Source: Oscillibacter sp. (GTDB lineage: Bacteria; Bacillota; Clostridia; Oscillospirales; Oscillospiraceae). Taken from it: DNA of 64,000 nucleotides. Numbering within the stretch: the first letter of the stretch is position 1; each line of letters starts with the position of its first letter. This document shows, piece after piece, positions 1 to 10,767 of the stretch. The notes beneath the pieces were generated by a model. The model saw only the letters and a list, made by a program, of their open reading frames with translations, was not told the origin of the DNA and did no database searches. The DNA is taken from contig JAGBDS010000033.1 of assembly GCA_017937405.1 (NCBI GenBank), positions 1-64,000 of the forward strand, in the 5' to 3' direction. A program made the translations under genes and the position numbers.

Positions 1-233
1 CCGAGACGCTGGCCGGTTCCGTCACCAGCCTGATGGGCTGCCTGCGGCAGGCGGTGAAGTTCGGCATCCCCCTAGTGGATGCGGTGCGGGCCTGCACCTA
101 TAATCCCGCCCAGTCCGTCGGCATTGAGGACCGGGCAGGCACCCTGGATGAGGGCAAAGAGGCCAGCTTCGTTCTGCTGGACAAAGAGGACCTCTCCATC
201 CGCGCCATCGTGTTCAAGGGCACTCTCGTCTGA
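1..233 (+). CDS. nagA: N-acetylglucosamine-6-phosphate deacetylase, C-terminal part
   Basis: Only the last 76 codons are in the window; the reading frame enters at base 3 and ends at TGA 231-233. The fragment has the typical NagA/amidohydrolase C-terminal pattern: LAGS near the left edge, then AVRACTYNPAQSVGIED, then a GTLDEGKEASFVLLD segment, which is the conserved strand that closes the small beta domain of the family. NagA converts GlcNAc-6-P to GlcN-6-P and acetate in amino-sugar and cell-wall recycling in the cytoplasm. The active-site metal ligands lie outside the window, so activity cannot be judged. A hairpin terminator follows 7 bases after the stop. Confidence 0.85.
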   Translation, partial: ETLAGSVTSLMGCLRQAVKFGIPLVDAVRACTYNPAQSVGIEDRAGTLDEGKEASFVLLDKEDLSIRAIVFKGTLV

Positions 234-240
234 TAAACTA

Positions 241-272
241 AAACCGAGGAGCATCCGCTCCTCGGTTTTTCT
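241..272. terminator. Bidirectional terminator between nagA and the helicase gene
   Basis: Perfect 12-bp stem (AAACCGAGGAGC with GCTCCTCGGTTT, loop ATCC) followed by a T-rich run on the plus strand and preceded by an A run that serves the minus strand. It separates two convergent genes. Confidence 0.85.
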
Positions 273-279
273 TCTCATA

Positions 280-1434
280 TTACACCACAGTCAGCTTGCC
301 GTCGTCACCGAATTTTACCGGCACGATCTCATTCCGGGTGTTTTTGGCGATGTCGTCGATGCGGAGCTTGGAGGGATAGTCAGCGATAAGGCTCACCGCC
401 ACGCCCTGGCGCTTGGCCCGGCCGGTACGTCCGATGCGGTGGATATAATCCTGGTTCTCGTCGGGCACGTCGCAGTTGAACACGATGTCCACGTCGTCCA
501 CGTCGATGCCCCGGGCAGCCACATCCGTGGAAACAAACACCCGCAGCTTGCCCTGGCGGAACTTGTCCATCACCTGCTCCCGCTTCCGCTGGGGGATGTC
601 GCCGTGGATGCACTCGGCGTCGATGCCCCGCATCTGGAGGAACTTGGTGATGCGCTCCGTGGCGCCCTTGGTGTTGCAGAAACACATGCAGCGGTCAAAG
701 CCCGTCTCGTTCAAAATTTTCTCAATGGCGTCGGCCTTGCCGTCATAGCCCACGTCCATGCGGAACTGCTTGATGTCCGGCTTGTTCTGCTCGTCCTCCC
801 GGACGGTGACCTCCGCCGCGTCCCGCTGGTAGACCCAGGCGATGTCCATGACCTCCCGGGAAATGGTGGCGGAGAATAATCCCAGGTTTTTCCGCTTGTT
901 CATCTTGTCCAGCAGCCGGGTCACGTCATGGATGAAGCCCATGTCCAGCATCCGGTCCGCCTCGTCCAGCACCACGGTCTGGGCGCTGTCCACCCGCACG
1001 GTGCGGCGCTTCATATGGTCGCTGAGTCGGCCGGGGGTCGCCACCACGATCTGGGGGTGCTTCTTCAGGGTGTCGATCTGCCGACCGATAGGGGCGCCGC
1101 CGTATAGGCACACGCAGCGGACACCGGGCTTGAAAGTGGACAGCAGCCGGATCTCGTCGGTGATCTGGATAGCCAGCTCCCGGGTAGGGGCCAGAATGAC
1201 CGCCTGGACACTCTCGTCCTCAGAGTCGATGTGCTCCACGATGGGGATGCCGTAGGCAAAAGTCTTGCCGGTGCCGGTGGGAGCCTTAGCGATGACGTCC
1301 TGCCAGTCCATCATGGGCGGGATACAGCCCGCCTGCACCGGGGTGGATACCTCAATATTGCGCTGAGCGATGGCGCGCATGATCTCCGGGGACAGTCCCA
1401 GGCTGTCAAACCGGACGCCTTCCGTATATTCCAT
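280..1434 (-). CDS. DEAD-box ATP-dependent RNA helicase
   Basis: 384 residues, close to a bare two-domain helicase core with no long C-terminal extension. Visible motifs in order: Q motif around F9-Q34 (STPVQ), Walker A APTGTGKT at 51-58, PTRELA at 83-88, TPGRL near 133, DEAD at 157-160, SAT at 188-190, STDVAARGID in the second RecA domain, and HRIGRTGR near the C-terminus. The family unwinds short RNA duplexes with ATP, in ribosome assembly, RNA decay or cold growth. It resembles CshA/CshB-type Firmicute helicases, but without a distinctive tail the exact orthologue cannot be fixed. It is a single gene with its own promoter and is convergent with nagA. Confidence 0.93.
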   Translation of the reverse strand: MEYTEGVRFDSLGLSPEIMRAIAQRNIEVSTPVQAGCIPPMMDWQDVIAKAPTGTGKTFAYGIPIVEHIDSEDESVQAVILAPTRELAIQITDEIRLLSTFKPGVRCVCLYGGAPIGRQIDTLKKHPQIVVATPGRLSDHMKRRTVRVDSAQTVVLDEADRMLDMGFIHDVTRLLDKMNKRKNLGLFSATISREVMDIAWVYQRDAAEVTVREDEQNKPDIKQFRMDVGYDGKADAIEKILNETGFDRCMCFCNTKGATERITKFLQMRGIDAECIHGDIPQRKREQVMDKFRQGKLRVFVSTDVAARGIDVDDVDIVFNCDVPDENQDYIHRIGRTGRAKRQGVAVSLIADYPSKLRIDDIAKNTRNEIVPVKFGDDGKLTVV

Positions 1435-1483
1435 AACTTTTTCCTCTTTTTTCCGTATAATTTAGATACAATATGTTAGAGTA

Positions 1484-1511
1484 ATTATACCTAAAAAAGC
1501 ATCTCTTGTAA
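1484..1511 (-). promoter_or_regulatory. Candidate sigma-A promoter of the DEAD-box helicase
   Basis: Read on the minus strand: TTACAA (1511-1506), 16-bp spacer, TATAAT (1489-1484), about 50 bases upstream of the ATG at 1434. The -10 is a perfect consensus. Confidence 0.6.
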
Positions 1512-1700
1512 AGCCATGATAACACAGATACCAAATGCTCTTCAATTTAGTAACAATCTGCCTAAATCGTTACCGAATTAACGTTTTTTGTTGGAATTGA
1601 TGCATTTTTTGTAGTAAAATTGTGTATTGTCTCCACATCCGTTTCCCGTTTTTATGATAAATTCATGTTACGAGATACTTTGCAGACGGAGGTGTCAACC

Positions 1701-1916
1701 GTGGATGAGATGGACTATGTTCGCATCCTGCGTGATTTACGGGAAGACGCCGACAAGACCCAGACACAGATCGCCGAGGTCTTAGGCACTTCTCAAACCA
1801 TGTACGCCCGGTATGAACGGGGCGCCAACGAATTGCCCATCCACCATCTGATCACGTTGAGCAAATATTATGGTGTCAGCACCGATTATCTGCTTGGCCT
1901 GAAAAAGGAACGGTAA
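1701..1916 (+). CDS. Small Xre-family helix-turn-helix regulator
   Basis: 71 residues from the GTG at 1701, chosen because GGAGGT (1688-1693) sits 7 bases ahead; a longer in-frame upstream extension lacks a ribosome binding site. The protein is one HTH_3 domain: TQTQIAEVLGTSQTMYARYE is the helix-turn-helix, followed by the Cro/C1-type ending SKYYGVSTDYLLGL. There is no sensor or effector domain, so it is probably a small DNA-binding repressor. The stretch of about 260 bp upstream is AT-rich and contains a weak promoter-like pair (TTGGAA 1591, TAAAAT 1615, 18-bp spacer). Target genes cannot be inferred from context. Confidence 0.85.
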   Translation: MDEMDYVRILRDLREDADKTQTQIAEVLGTSQTMYARYERGANELPIHHLITLSKYYGVSTDYLLGLKKER

Positions 1917-1920
1917 AGCG

Positions 1921-1948
1921 CGGACAGGTCTCCTGTCCGTGTTTTTTT
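1921..1948 (+). terminator. Terminator of the Xre regulator gene
   Basis: CGGACAGG / CCTGTCCG stem with TCT loop (1921-1939), followed by a run of seven T. Confidence 0.85.
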
Positions 1949-1959
1949 CTGTGCAGAAA

Positions 1960-1987
1960 CAGCCCCCGGCCTCTTGGCCGGGGGCTG
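1960..1987 (-). terminator. Terminator of the glycogen operon
   Basis: 12-bp GC-rich perfect stem (CAGCCCCCGGCC with GGCCGGGGGCTG, 4-base loop), 12 bases past the glgP stop on the minus strand. The U tract is short (TTTCTGC), but stem strength and position fit the end of the operon. Confidence 0.6.
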
Positions 1988-1999
1988 TCTTGAATTCTG

Positions 2000-4426
2000 T
2001 CACTTGTGGGGAACGTGCCAGATGTGGTCGGCGTATTCCGCCACGGCCCGGTCGGCGGCGAAGATGCCGCTACGGGCGATGTTGTGGAGGCTCATGCGGT
2101 TCCACTTCTCCTGGTCGGCGTAGGTCTCCGCCATGCGCTTTTCCGCCTGGCAGTAGGCCTGGTAGTCCGCCAGGAGCAGGTATTCGTCGGCAGGGCTGCC
2201 GCCGGCGCCGAACAGCAGGCGCTGGTACAGGTCCTCATACCGCACACCGTCCCGGAAGCCGTTGCGCAGGGCGTCCAGGCAGCGGCGCAGGGTCTCGTCC
2301 CGGTTGTACAGCCTCTGGGGCACATAGCCCTCCCGCTTCAGGTGCTCCACCTCGTCGGCGTGGAGGCCGAAGAGGAACATATTCTCGTCACCCAGGACAT
2401 CGTGCATCTCCACATTGGCGCCGTCCAGCGTACCGATGGTCAGAGCGCCGTTCATCATGAACTTCATGTTGCCGGTGCCGCTGGCTTCCTTGCCGGCGGT
2501 GGAGATCTGCTGGCTGACCTCGCTGGCAGGCATCAGGTGCTCCGCCAGGGAGACGCGGTAGTTCTCCAGGAACACCACCTGCAGTTTGTCCTTGCAGATG
2601 GGGTCGTGGTCGATCTGATCCGCCAGGGAGTTGATGAGCTGGATGATCCGCTTCGCCACGGCGTAGCCGGGAGCAGCCTTGGCGCCGAAGAGGAACGTGT
2701 GGGGCTGGGTGATAGCGTTGGGGTTATCCTGCAGCTTCTGGTACAGGGTGATGATATGCAGCACGTTCAGAAGCTGGCGCTTGTACTCGTGGAGGCGCTT
2801 CACCTGCACGTCAAAGATGGCGTCGGGGTTCAGGATGACGCCCCGGCTGCGCTTGGCGTGATTGGCAAAGGCCACCTTGTTCTGGTGCTTGATCTCCGCC
2901 AGACGCTCCAGCACAGCTTTGTCATCGGCGTAGTCATCCAGCTTCCGCAGAGCCAGGGGATGCATCAGGTAGTCGTCCCCGCCGGTCAGGTCCCGGATGA
3001 GGCTGTCCAGACCGGGGTTGATCTCACTGAGCCAGCGGCGGTGGTCGATACCGTTGGTGACGTTCTGGAACTTCTGAGGCTCCATACCGCAGGCGTCCTT
3101 GAACACATCCTTCTTCAAAATCTCAGAGTGGAGGCCGCTGACGCCGTTGACAGCCATACCGCCGGCGATGCACAGGTTCGCCATGCGGACCTCGCCGCCC
3201 CAGATGATGGCCATGCGCTGCGTCTTGGCAGGGTCGTGGTAGAAATTTTCCACCTTGGCCTGCCAGCGGGCGGAGATCTCCTGGATGATCTGCCAGATAC
3301 GGGGCAGCAGGGTCTCCATCAGGCTCTGGGGCCAGCGCTCCAGGGCCTCCGCCAGAACGGTGTGGTTCGTATAGGCCACGGACTTGGTGGTGATATCCCA
3401 TGCCTCGTCCCAGTTCATGCCGGCCTCGTCGATGAAAATGCGCATCAACTCCGGCACCACCAGCGCGGGGTGGGTGTCGTTGATCTGGATGACGTTCTTC
3501 TCGTGGAAGTTCTTCAGGGTGCCGTAGGTGTCCAGGTGCTTGGTGGCAATGGACTGGACCGTGGCGGACACGAAGAAATACTGCTGCTTCAGCCGCAGGG
3601 ACTTGCCCTCATAGTGGTTGTCCTCGGGATACAGCACCTTGGCGATGGTCTCCGCCATAGCCTCTTCCTCAGCGGCCTTCAGGTACTCGCCCCGGGAGAA
3701 CAGGGACATATCTACGGGCTTGGTGGCCCGGGCGTCCCACAGGCGCAGGGTGTTGACGTGGTTGGTGTCGTAGCCCGCCACCACCATGTCACAGGGTACT
3801 GCCAGCACCGCCGTGGCGTTTTCATTCACAGTATGCAGATGGCCGTCGGCCCAGAATTCCCGCAGCGTACCGCCGAAGTGGACGGTCTGCGCCTCCTCGG
3901 GCTTGGGCAGCAGCCAGGCGGCGCCCAGGTCCTTCCAGTTGTCGGGCAGTTCCACCTGCTGGCCTTCCACGATCTTCTGCTTGAAGATGCCCAGCTCATA
4001 GCAGATAGAATAGCCGGTGGCGGGGATCTCCAGCGTGGTCATGGAATCCAGATAGCAGGCGGCCAGGCGGCCCAGGCCGCCATTGCCAAGGCCGGCGTCC
4101 GGCTCCAGCTCAAAGATGTCCGCCGCCTTGAAGCCCAGGTGGTCCAGAGCCTCCCGCAGCTGGGGCAGCACATTCAGGTTATAGGCGTTCTTCATCAGGC
4201 TGCGGCCCATCAGGAACTCCAGAGACAGGTAATGCACCTGCTTCTTCTGCTCCCGGCGGGTCTGCTTATTGGTCTCCACGCCCCGGATGGCCATAACGTC
4301 CCGGAGCACCAGGGCGCTGGCCTTCATCATCTCCTGGTCGGTGGCCTCCTCCGGCGTCTTGCCGAAGTTCAGCATCAGCTTGGCGGTCAGCGCCTCTTCC
4401 AGTGTTTTGGTGGTAAATGGTGTCAT
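2000..4426 (-). CDS. glgP: Glycogen/maltodextrin phosphorylase
   Basis: 808 residues, full length for a GT35 phosphorylase. It removes glucose units from non-reducing ends of alpha-1,4-glucan with phosphate to give glucose-1-phosphate. The pyridoxal-phosphate site EASGTGNMKFMMNGALTIGT is intact with the Lys at about 654; the N-terminal RSLMKNAYNL and GNGGLGRLAACYLDS segments are also typical. It is the last gene of the glg operon. Its ATG lies 9 bases after the glgA stop, and the ribosome binding site (AAGGA) overlaps that stop, so translation is probably coupled. This places the degradative enzyme in the same transcript as synthesis. Confidence 0.97.
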   Translation of the reverse strand: MTPFTTKTLEEALTAKLMLNFGKTPEEATDQEMMKASALVLRDVMAIRGVETNKQTRREQKKQVHYLSLEFLMGRSLMKNAYNLNVLPQLREALDHLGFKAADIFELEPDAGLGNGGLGRLAACYLDSMTTLEIPATGYSICYELGIFKQKIVEGQQVELPDNWKDLGAAWLLPKPEEAQTVHFGGTLREFWADGHLHTVNENATAVLAVPCDMVVAGYDTNHVNTLRLWDARATKPVDMSLFSRGEYLKAAEEEAMAETIAKVLYPEDNHYEGKSLRLKQQYFFVSATVQSIATKHLDTYGTLKNFHEKNVIQINDTHPALVVPELMRIFIDEAGMNWDEAWDITTKSVAYTNHTVLAEALERWPQSLMETLLPRIWQIIQEISARWQAKVENFYHDPAKTQRMAIIWGGEVRMANLCIAGGMAVNGVSGLHSEILKKDVFKDACGMEPQKFQNVTNGIDHRRWLSEINPGLDSLIRDLTGGDDYLMHPLALRKLDDYADDKAVLERLAEIKHQNKVAFANHAKRSRGVILNPDAIFDVQVKRLHEYKRQLLNVLHIITLYQKLQDNPNAITQPHTFLFGAKAAPGYAVAKRIIQLINSLADQIDHDPICKDKLQVVFLENYRVSLAEHLMPASEVSQQISTAGKEASGTGNMKFMMNGALTIGTLDGANVEMHDVLGDENMFLFGLHADEVEHLKREGYVPQRLYNRDETLRRCLDALRNGFRDGVRYEDLYQRLLFGAGGSPADEYLLLADYQAYCQAEKRMAETYADQEKWNRMSLHNIARSGIFAADRAVAEYADHIWHVPHK

Positions 4427-4435
4427 CGGTTTTCC

Positions 4436-6316
4436 TTACTCTGCCGGCTTCTCCTTTTTTTCTTTTGCGGCAGGCCCTTTCTTTTTTGTCTCTTTCTTAG
4501 CGGCAGTCTTTTTTACGGCTGCCTTCTTTTCCGGCTTTTCGGCCGGTTTTTCATCTTTTTTTGCTTTTTTTACAGACTTCTTTTCCGTCTTTTTGGCAGC
4601 CTTCTTCATAGGCTTCTCCTCAGCGGCGGGGACAGGCTCCTCAACAACGGGAGCGGCTTCCTCAACAACAGGGACAGCCTCCTCCACAACGGGAGCGGCT
4701 TCCTCAGCAACAGGAGCAGCCTCCTCCACAACGGGAGCGGCTTCCTCAGCAACAGGGACAGCCTCCTCCACAACGGGAGCGGCTTCCTCAGCAACAGGAG
4801 CAGCCTCCTCCACAACGGGAGTGGCTTCCTCAACAACGGAGGCAGCCTCTTCCACCTTCTCAGGCTCCACGGAAGGCCAAGGCTGGCCGGTGATATTGGC
4901 ATAGATGCGCAGGTAGTCCTTAGCGCTTCTGGCCCAGCTGAAGTCGCACTTCATGGCCCGCTTCCGCAGGCGGCTGAAAGCATCGGGATAATCCTTGTAC
5001 AGGTACACGGCCTCCCGGATGACATGCAGCATATCGCTGCTGGAATAGTTGGCAAAGGTAAAGCCATTGCCGGCATCCCGCCAGGCCTCGTAGGGCTGGA
5101 CGGTATCCTTCAGACCGCCGGTCTCCCGAACGATGGGCACTGTGCCGTAGCGCATGGCGATCATCTGGCTCAGGCCGCAGGGCTCGCTCTTGGAGGGCAT
5201 CAGGAACAGGTCGGCGCCGGAATAAATGGCCATGGACAATTCCTCGTTATAGTCCAGGCGCACCGCCATGCGGCCGTGATACTGCTGAGCCGCCCAGTGG
5301 AAGAACTCCTCGTACTTCCGGTCACCCTTGCCAAGAATGACCAGCTGCATCGGGAGCTCCATCATATCATGAAGGACCTCACAAATCAAGTCCAAACCCT
5401 TGTGAGACACCAGACGGCTGACGATAGCCACAATGGGCACATGAGGCTCCTCCCGCAGGCCCATCATCCGCTGCAGGGCCGCCTTGTCCACATTCTTGCC
5501 CTCCAGGTCGTCCACGGAGTAATTGGCGGTGATGCGCTGGTCGGTGGCGGGATCGTACAGCTTCATGTCGATGCCGTTGAGCACGCCTGAGAGCTTATAC
5601 TCGCAGCGGCGCATGATGTTCTCCAGCCGGTGGGCGAAGTAGGACATCTTCAGCTCGTTGGCGTAGGTGGGAGACACGGCGTTGATGGCGTCAGCGCACA
5701 GGATGGCGCCCTTCATCAGGTTCACGTCGCCGTCCATGAGGATGGTTCCGTCGGCAGCCCAGCCCTGGTCCAGGCCGAACAGGTCGCCCAGGGTCTGCAT
5801 TCCAAAACGGCCCTGGTACTCGATGTTGTGGATGGTCAGCGTGGTCTTGATAGAACGGAAGCGGTCCTCCCGCACGCCGTCATCCTTCAGGTAGATGGGC
5901 ACCAGAGCAGTCTGCCAGTCGTTGCAGTGGATGACCTCAGGCCAGAACTGGAAGTGGGGCAGCATCCGCACGATGGCCCGGGAGAAGAAGCCGAACCGCT
6001 CGCCGTCGTCGATATAACCGTACAAGTCGGGCCGGTTGAAATATTGCTCGTTGTCCAGGAAGTACCAGGTCACACCGTCCTTCTCCAGAGAGAACAGGCC
6101 GCAGTAGCTGTGCCGCCAGGCCAGGTCCACAAAGTCGTAGCACTCAAACTTCAGCTGGCTGCCGAAACGCTCCTTCACGCGCTGATACATGGGCAGCACC
6201 ACGGCCACCTCGGCCCCCTGCTCAGCCAGGGCCGGGGGCAGAGAACCGGCCACATCTGCCAGGCCGCCGGTCTTGCAAAAGGGGACAGCCTCACTGGTCG
6301 CGTACAAAATCTTCAT
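4436..6316 (-). CDS. glgA: Glycogen synthase with a long repeat-rich charged C-terminal tail
   Basis: 626 residues from ATG 6316, preceded by AAAGGAG; an in-frame TTG at 6334 overlaps that site and was rejected. Residues 1 to about 480 form a complete GT5 ADP-glucose:glucan glucosyltransferase: FCKTGGLADVAG at the N-terminus binds ADP-glucose, and KSEPCGLSQMIAMRYG with TGGLKDTV lies in the second Rossmann domain. Normal bacterial GlgA ends near there. Here about 145 extra residues follow: some 11 heptads of the type VEEAAPV (about 486-566), then a Lys/Ala/Pro-rich basic tail to the end. The tail has no recognised domain. It may bind glucan or partner enzymes, or be a tolerated expansion; its function is unknown. 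Confidence 0.96.
   Translation of the reverse strand: MKILYATSEAVPFCKTGGLADVAGSLPPALAEQGAEVAVVLPMYQRVKERFGSQLKFECYDFVDLAWRHSYCGLFSLEKDGVTWYFLDNEQYFNRPDLYGYIDDGERFGFFSRAIVRMLPHFQFWPEVIHCNDWQTALVPIYLKDDGVREDRFRSIKTTLTIHNIEYQGRFGMQTLGDLFGLDQGWAADGTILMDGDVNLMKGAILCADAINAVSPTYANELKMSYFAHRLENIMRRCEYKLSGVLNGIDMKLYDPATDQRITANYSVDDLEGKNVDKAALQRMMGLREEPHVPIVAIVSRLVSHKGLDLICEVLHDMMELPMQLVILGKGDRKYEEFFHWAAQQYHGRMAVRLDYNEELSMAIYSGADLFLMPSKSEPCGLSQMIAMRYGTVPIVRETGGLKDTVQPYEAWRDAGNGFTFANYSSSDMLHVIREAVYLYKDYPDAFSRLRKRAMKCDFSWARSAKDYLRIYANITGQPWPSVEPEKVEEAASVVEEATPVVEEAAPVAEEAAPVVEEAVPVAEEAAPVVEEAAPVAEEAAPVVEEAVPVVEEAAPVVEEPVPAAEEKPMKKAAKKTEKKSVKKAKKDEKPAEKPEKKAAVKKTAAKKETKKKGPAAKEKKEKPAE
4618..4858 (-). repeat. 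21/42-bp tandem repeat inside glgA coding the VEEAxPV heptads
   Basis: About eleven in-frame 21-bp units; the best-conserved period is 42 bp, because VVEEA and VAEEA units alternate. Neighbouring 42-bp units are nearly identical at DNA level, which points to recent expansion by slippage or unequal recombination. Because the period is a multiple of three, copy-number change would alter tail length without a frameshift. Confidence 0.9.
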
Positions 6317-6391
6317 AAGTAAACTCCTTTTCAAATTGCTGGGAAACTTTCCAATTTCTCCTTTTATATACCGTCGGGATTCCGGCGGAAA

Positions 6392-6425
6392 ATCCGCAAG
6401 GGGGAGTCCTCTCCCCCTTGCGGAT
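6392..6425 (-). terminator. Intercistronic hairpin between glgD and glgA
   Basis: Perfect 15-bp inverted repeat (6392-6406 with 6411-6425, 4-base loop) in the 118-bp gap after glgD, followed on the minus strand by only TTTT. It could be a leaky terminator or a processing/stability hairpin that sets the ratio of glgBCD to glgAP message. No clear promoter is seen downstream of it. Confidence 0.6.
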
Positions 6426-6434
6426 CTTTACGCA

Positions 6435-7540
6435 TCACACAACGCTGCCCTTAGCCAGGACAATGGGATAGGTGGCGTGGCCCATCAGGGTGCGATCCGC
6501 CAGGATCTCCACGTCCTTATCAGCGATAATGTAGCTGAGCTGGGCATTGCGGCGCACAATGTCCTCCTTGAACAGAACACAGTTGCGCACCACGGCGCCT
6601 TCCTCCACCACCACGCCGGGGAACAGGACGGAATTTTCCACCGTGCCCTCGATGCGGCAGCCATCAGCCACCAGGGAATTCACGCAGCGGCCGTTCGCCC
6701 CCACATAGGTGGAGGGCTTGTCCGCGCCCTTGGCCCGGATAGGCCGTGCCGGGGTGAACAGTTCCGCCCGAATGGCGGGATCCAGCAGCTGCATACTGCG
6801 GTCGTAATACTCCTGCACGGAGCGGATCTGAGCCGCGAAGCCGCTCCAAATATAGCTCCGCAGGTTCAGGGAGTCCTTCCGGGTCTGCAGTTCCTTCCGC
6901 CAGCTGAACTGGTCACGGGCGGAACATTCGTCCACGATCTCGCACAGCAGTTTTTTGGAGAGGATGTAGACCTCCAGGCCCCGGTAGCCCCGGGGGGTAT
7001 GCAGGCGGTACAAGACCTCCGTGATACGGCCGTCCCGGTTCATCTCGAAATAAGTGCCGTCCTCGGTGGCGAAGCTGTCGTTCCCGCAAACCACCGTCAC
7101 GTCCGCGCCGGACTTGACATGGCTCTCAAAGATGTCCGCCATGGGCAGGTTGACCACCAGGTCGCCGTCCATCAGGGCCACATAGTCCTGCCGGATCTCA
7201 TCCAGATAGGTGCGGACGCCGGCCAGGGCCTCGATCTTGCCCCGGAAGGGCAGTACGCCCCAGTTCTGCTGATAGTTGAAAGGAGGCAGCATCCGCAGGC
7301 CGCCGCGCTTGCGGCTCAGGTCCCAGACCTTGCCGGTGCCCAGATGGTCCAGCATACTCTGATACCGGCCGTGGAGCACGATGCCCACGTCGGTAACGCC
7401 GGCGTTCACCAGATTGGACAGGGCGAAATCCACCGCCCGGTAACGGCCGCCGAAGGGAATGGACGCTGCGGAGCGGATCTCGCCCAGCTCCCGCAGGTCG
7501 TTGCGCTTTTCATAGGAAAAGATGATACCATGCAGTCCGT

Positions 7541-7544
<4 letters not shown>
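6435..7544 (-). CDS. glgD: Glucose-1-phosphate adenylyltransferase-like subunit GlgD
   Basis: 369 residues. It belongs to the nucleotidyltransferase plus left-handed beta-helix family of ADP-glucose pyrophosphorylase, but the N-terminus ([20 protein letters not shown]) lacks the GGxGxRL nucleotide loop present in GlgC, as is usual for GlgD. The substrate-domain [19 protein letters not shown] is kept. In other Firmicutes GlgD pairs with GlgC as a regulatory or stimulating subunit. The start is supported by GAGGAGGTG ahead of the ATG, and the first 4 bases overlap the end of glgC. Confidence 0.93.
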
Positions 7545-8745
<1,201 letters not shown>

Positions 8746-8749
<4 letters not shown>

Positions 8750-10677
8750 GGTTTCTCCAGCTCCTTTGCCTCTTTTTTCTTCCTGGGCTTGGGTAATTTG
8801 CCTTCGCCCCGCAGGAACACCGCGCCGAAAGCCGGGATGCGGATGGCCGCGGACTGTTCCTTGCCGTGGGAGGGGATTTTCTCCACCTTCACGGGCTCGG
8901 TGTCGCCGAAGCCGTCTCCGCCGTACTCCACGGCGTCGGTATTGAAGACGGGGATATACTTCCGGCGGGCAGGCACGCCCAGCCGGTAGTTTTCATAAGT
9001 GTTGGGAGAGAAGTTGATGGCGCACATCAGGTCGCGGCCCTTCTTGTCCTTCCGCAGGAAGACCACCACGTTGTTCTGGTTGTCGTCAGGCACCAGCCAC
9101 TCGAAGCCCTCCCAGCTGAAGTCGATCTCCCACAGGGCCTTCTCGTGCTTATAGAAGGCGTTGGCGTCCTTGAAGAACTGGTGGACCTTCTGGTTGATGG
9201 GCTTTTCCAGCAGATACCAATCCAGAGACTGGTTGGAGTTCCACTCCTTCCACTGTCCCAGCTCCGCGCCCATGAACAGCAGCTTCTTGCCGGGGTGGGC
9301 CAACAGGTAGGCATAGAAGCCCCGGGTGCAGCGGAGCTGGTTTTCGTAGTCGCCGGGCATCTTCCCCACCACAGAGCCCTTCATATGTACCACCTCGTCG
9401 TGGGAGATGGGAAGGACGAAGTTCTCCGAGAAGGCGTACATCATGGAGAAGGTGATGTCCTTGTGATGGTACTGGCGGAACCAGGGGTCCATCTTCAGGT
9501 AGTGGCACATGTCGTTCATCCAGCCCATGTTCCACTTCAGGTTGAAACCCAGGCCGCCGATGTCGGCGGGCCGGGTCACCATGGGCCAGGCGGTGGACTC
9601 CTCCGCGATCATCAGCACACTGGGGTCCACGCTGAAGGCCATGGCGTTCAGCTCCCGCAGGAAGTCGATGGCCTCCAGGTTCTCGTGTCCGCCGTATTTG
9701 TTGGGCGTCCACGCGCCGCCCTGGCGGTCATAGTCCAGGTACAGCATGGACGCCACGGCGTCCACCCGCAGGCCGTCGATGTGGTATTCCTCCAGCCAGA
9801 ACCGGGCGGAGGAGAACAGGAAGCTCTTGACCTCGGGCCGGCCGTAGTCAAAGACCCGGGTGCCCCAGGAGGCGTGCTCCCACTTGTTGGGGTCGCTGTA
9901 CTCGTAGCAGCAGCTTCCGTCGAACTGGTAGAGGCCCTGGGCGTCCTTGCAGAAGTGGGCGGGAACCCAGTCCAGGATGACGGAGATTCCATTTTTGTGC
10001 ATATGGTCCACGAACCACATAAAGTCGTGAGGCGTGCCGAACCGGGAGGTGGGGGCGAAGTAGCCTGTGCTCTGATAGCCCCAGGAGTCATCCAGCGGAT
10101 GCTCCGTCACCGGCAGCAGCTCGATGGCGGTGTAGCCCATTTCCTTCACATAGGCCGCCAGCTGTTTGCCCAGGTCCCGGTAGTCGATGAAGTCTCCGTT
10201 GTCCCGCTTGCGCCAGGAGCCCAGATGGACCTCATAGATATTCAGGGGGGAATCATAGACCTGGTGCTTCTGCTTTTTCTCCCGGAAGGCCTTGTCCGTC
10301 CAGTGGAAGCCGCTGATGTCATACAGCTTGCTGGCGGTGGCAGGCCGGGTCTCCGTGTGGAATCCATAGGGGTCCGCCTTCATATGTACCTTGCCGTCGC
10401 AACCCTGGACGGCATATTTATAAGCGGTGTAAGGCTCCAGGCCGGGGATGAACCCCTCCCAGACCTCGCCTTTTCTGATAAGGCGGTTCTTTTCCTGGTC
10501 CCAGCCGTTGAAATCACCGACCACGGACACGCCCTGGGCATGGGGCGCCCAGACCCGGAACTGCCAGCCGGCCTTTCCCCTCCGCTCCGCCGGATGGGCG
10601 CCGAACCAGCGCCAGCCGTCGGTCAGCGTGCCGCTGTGAAATTGCGCGGCCTGATCGATCTTCTCCTTTTTCGCCAT
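8746..10677 (-). CDS. glgB: 1,4-alpha-glucan branching enzyme
   Basis: 643 residues from the ATG at 10677, which has GGAGAGGAGAA just upstream; the open frame continues 54 codons further but that part has no family similarity or ribosome site. A CBM48 domain (about 35-120, [20 protein letters not shown]) precedes a GH13 barrel. Catalytic elements are visible: DGLRVDAV (nucleophile Asp), IAEEST (acid/base Glu) and [11 protein letters not shown] (third carboxylate). It transfers glucan segments to alpha-1,6 positions. It is the first gene of the operon, about 90 bases downstream of a strong promoter. Confidence 0.97.
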
Positions 10678-10767
10678 GTGTTCTCCTCTCCCCGCCGGAT
10701 GACCGGGGGCCTTTCGTAGTTTTCCCGTGGGAGCCCTCTTGAGAGCATAGTGCGGTATATTGTATGT

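Noticed and set aside
4618..4858. Regular repeats that could suggest a CRISPR array
   Set aside because: The 21/42-bp units are contiguous, in frame with glgA and lack unique spacers; no cas genes.
2006..5590. 1194-codon open frame on the plus strand
   Set aside because: It is the exact antisense of glgP and glgA, whose codon use in GC-rich DNA leaves the opposite frame open. No ribosome site, no family resemblance, Val/Gln/His-rich shadow composition.
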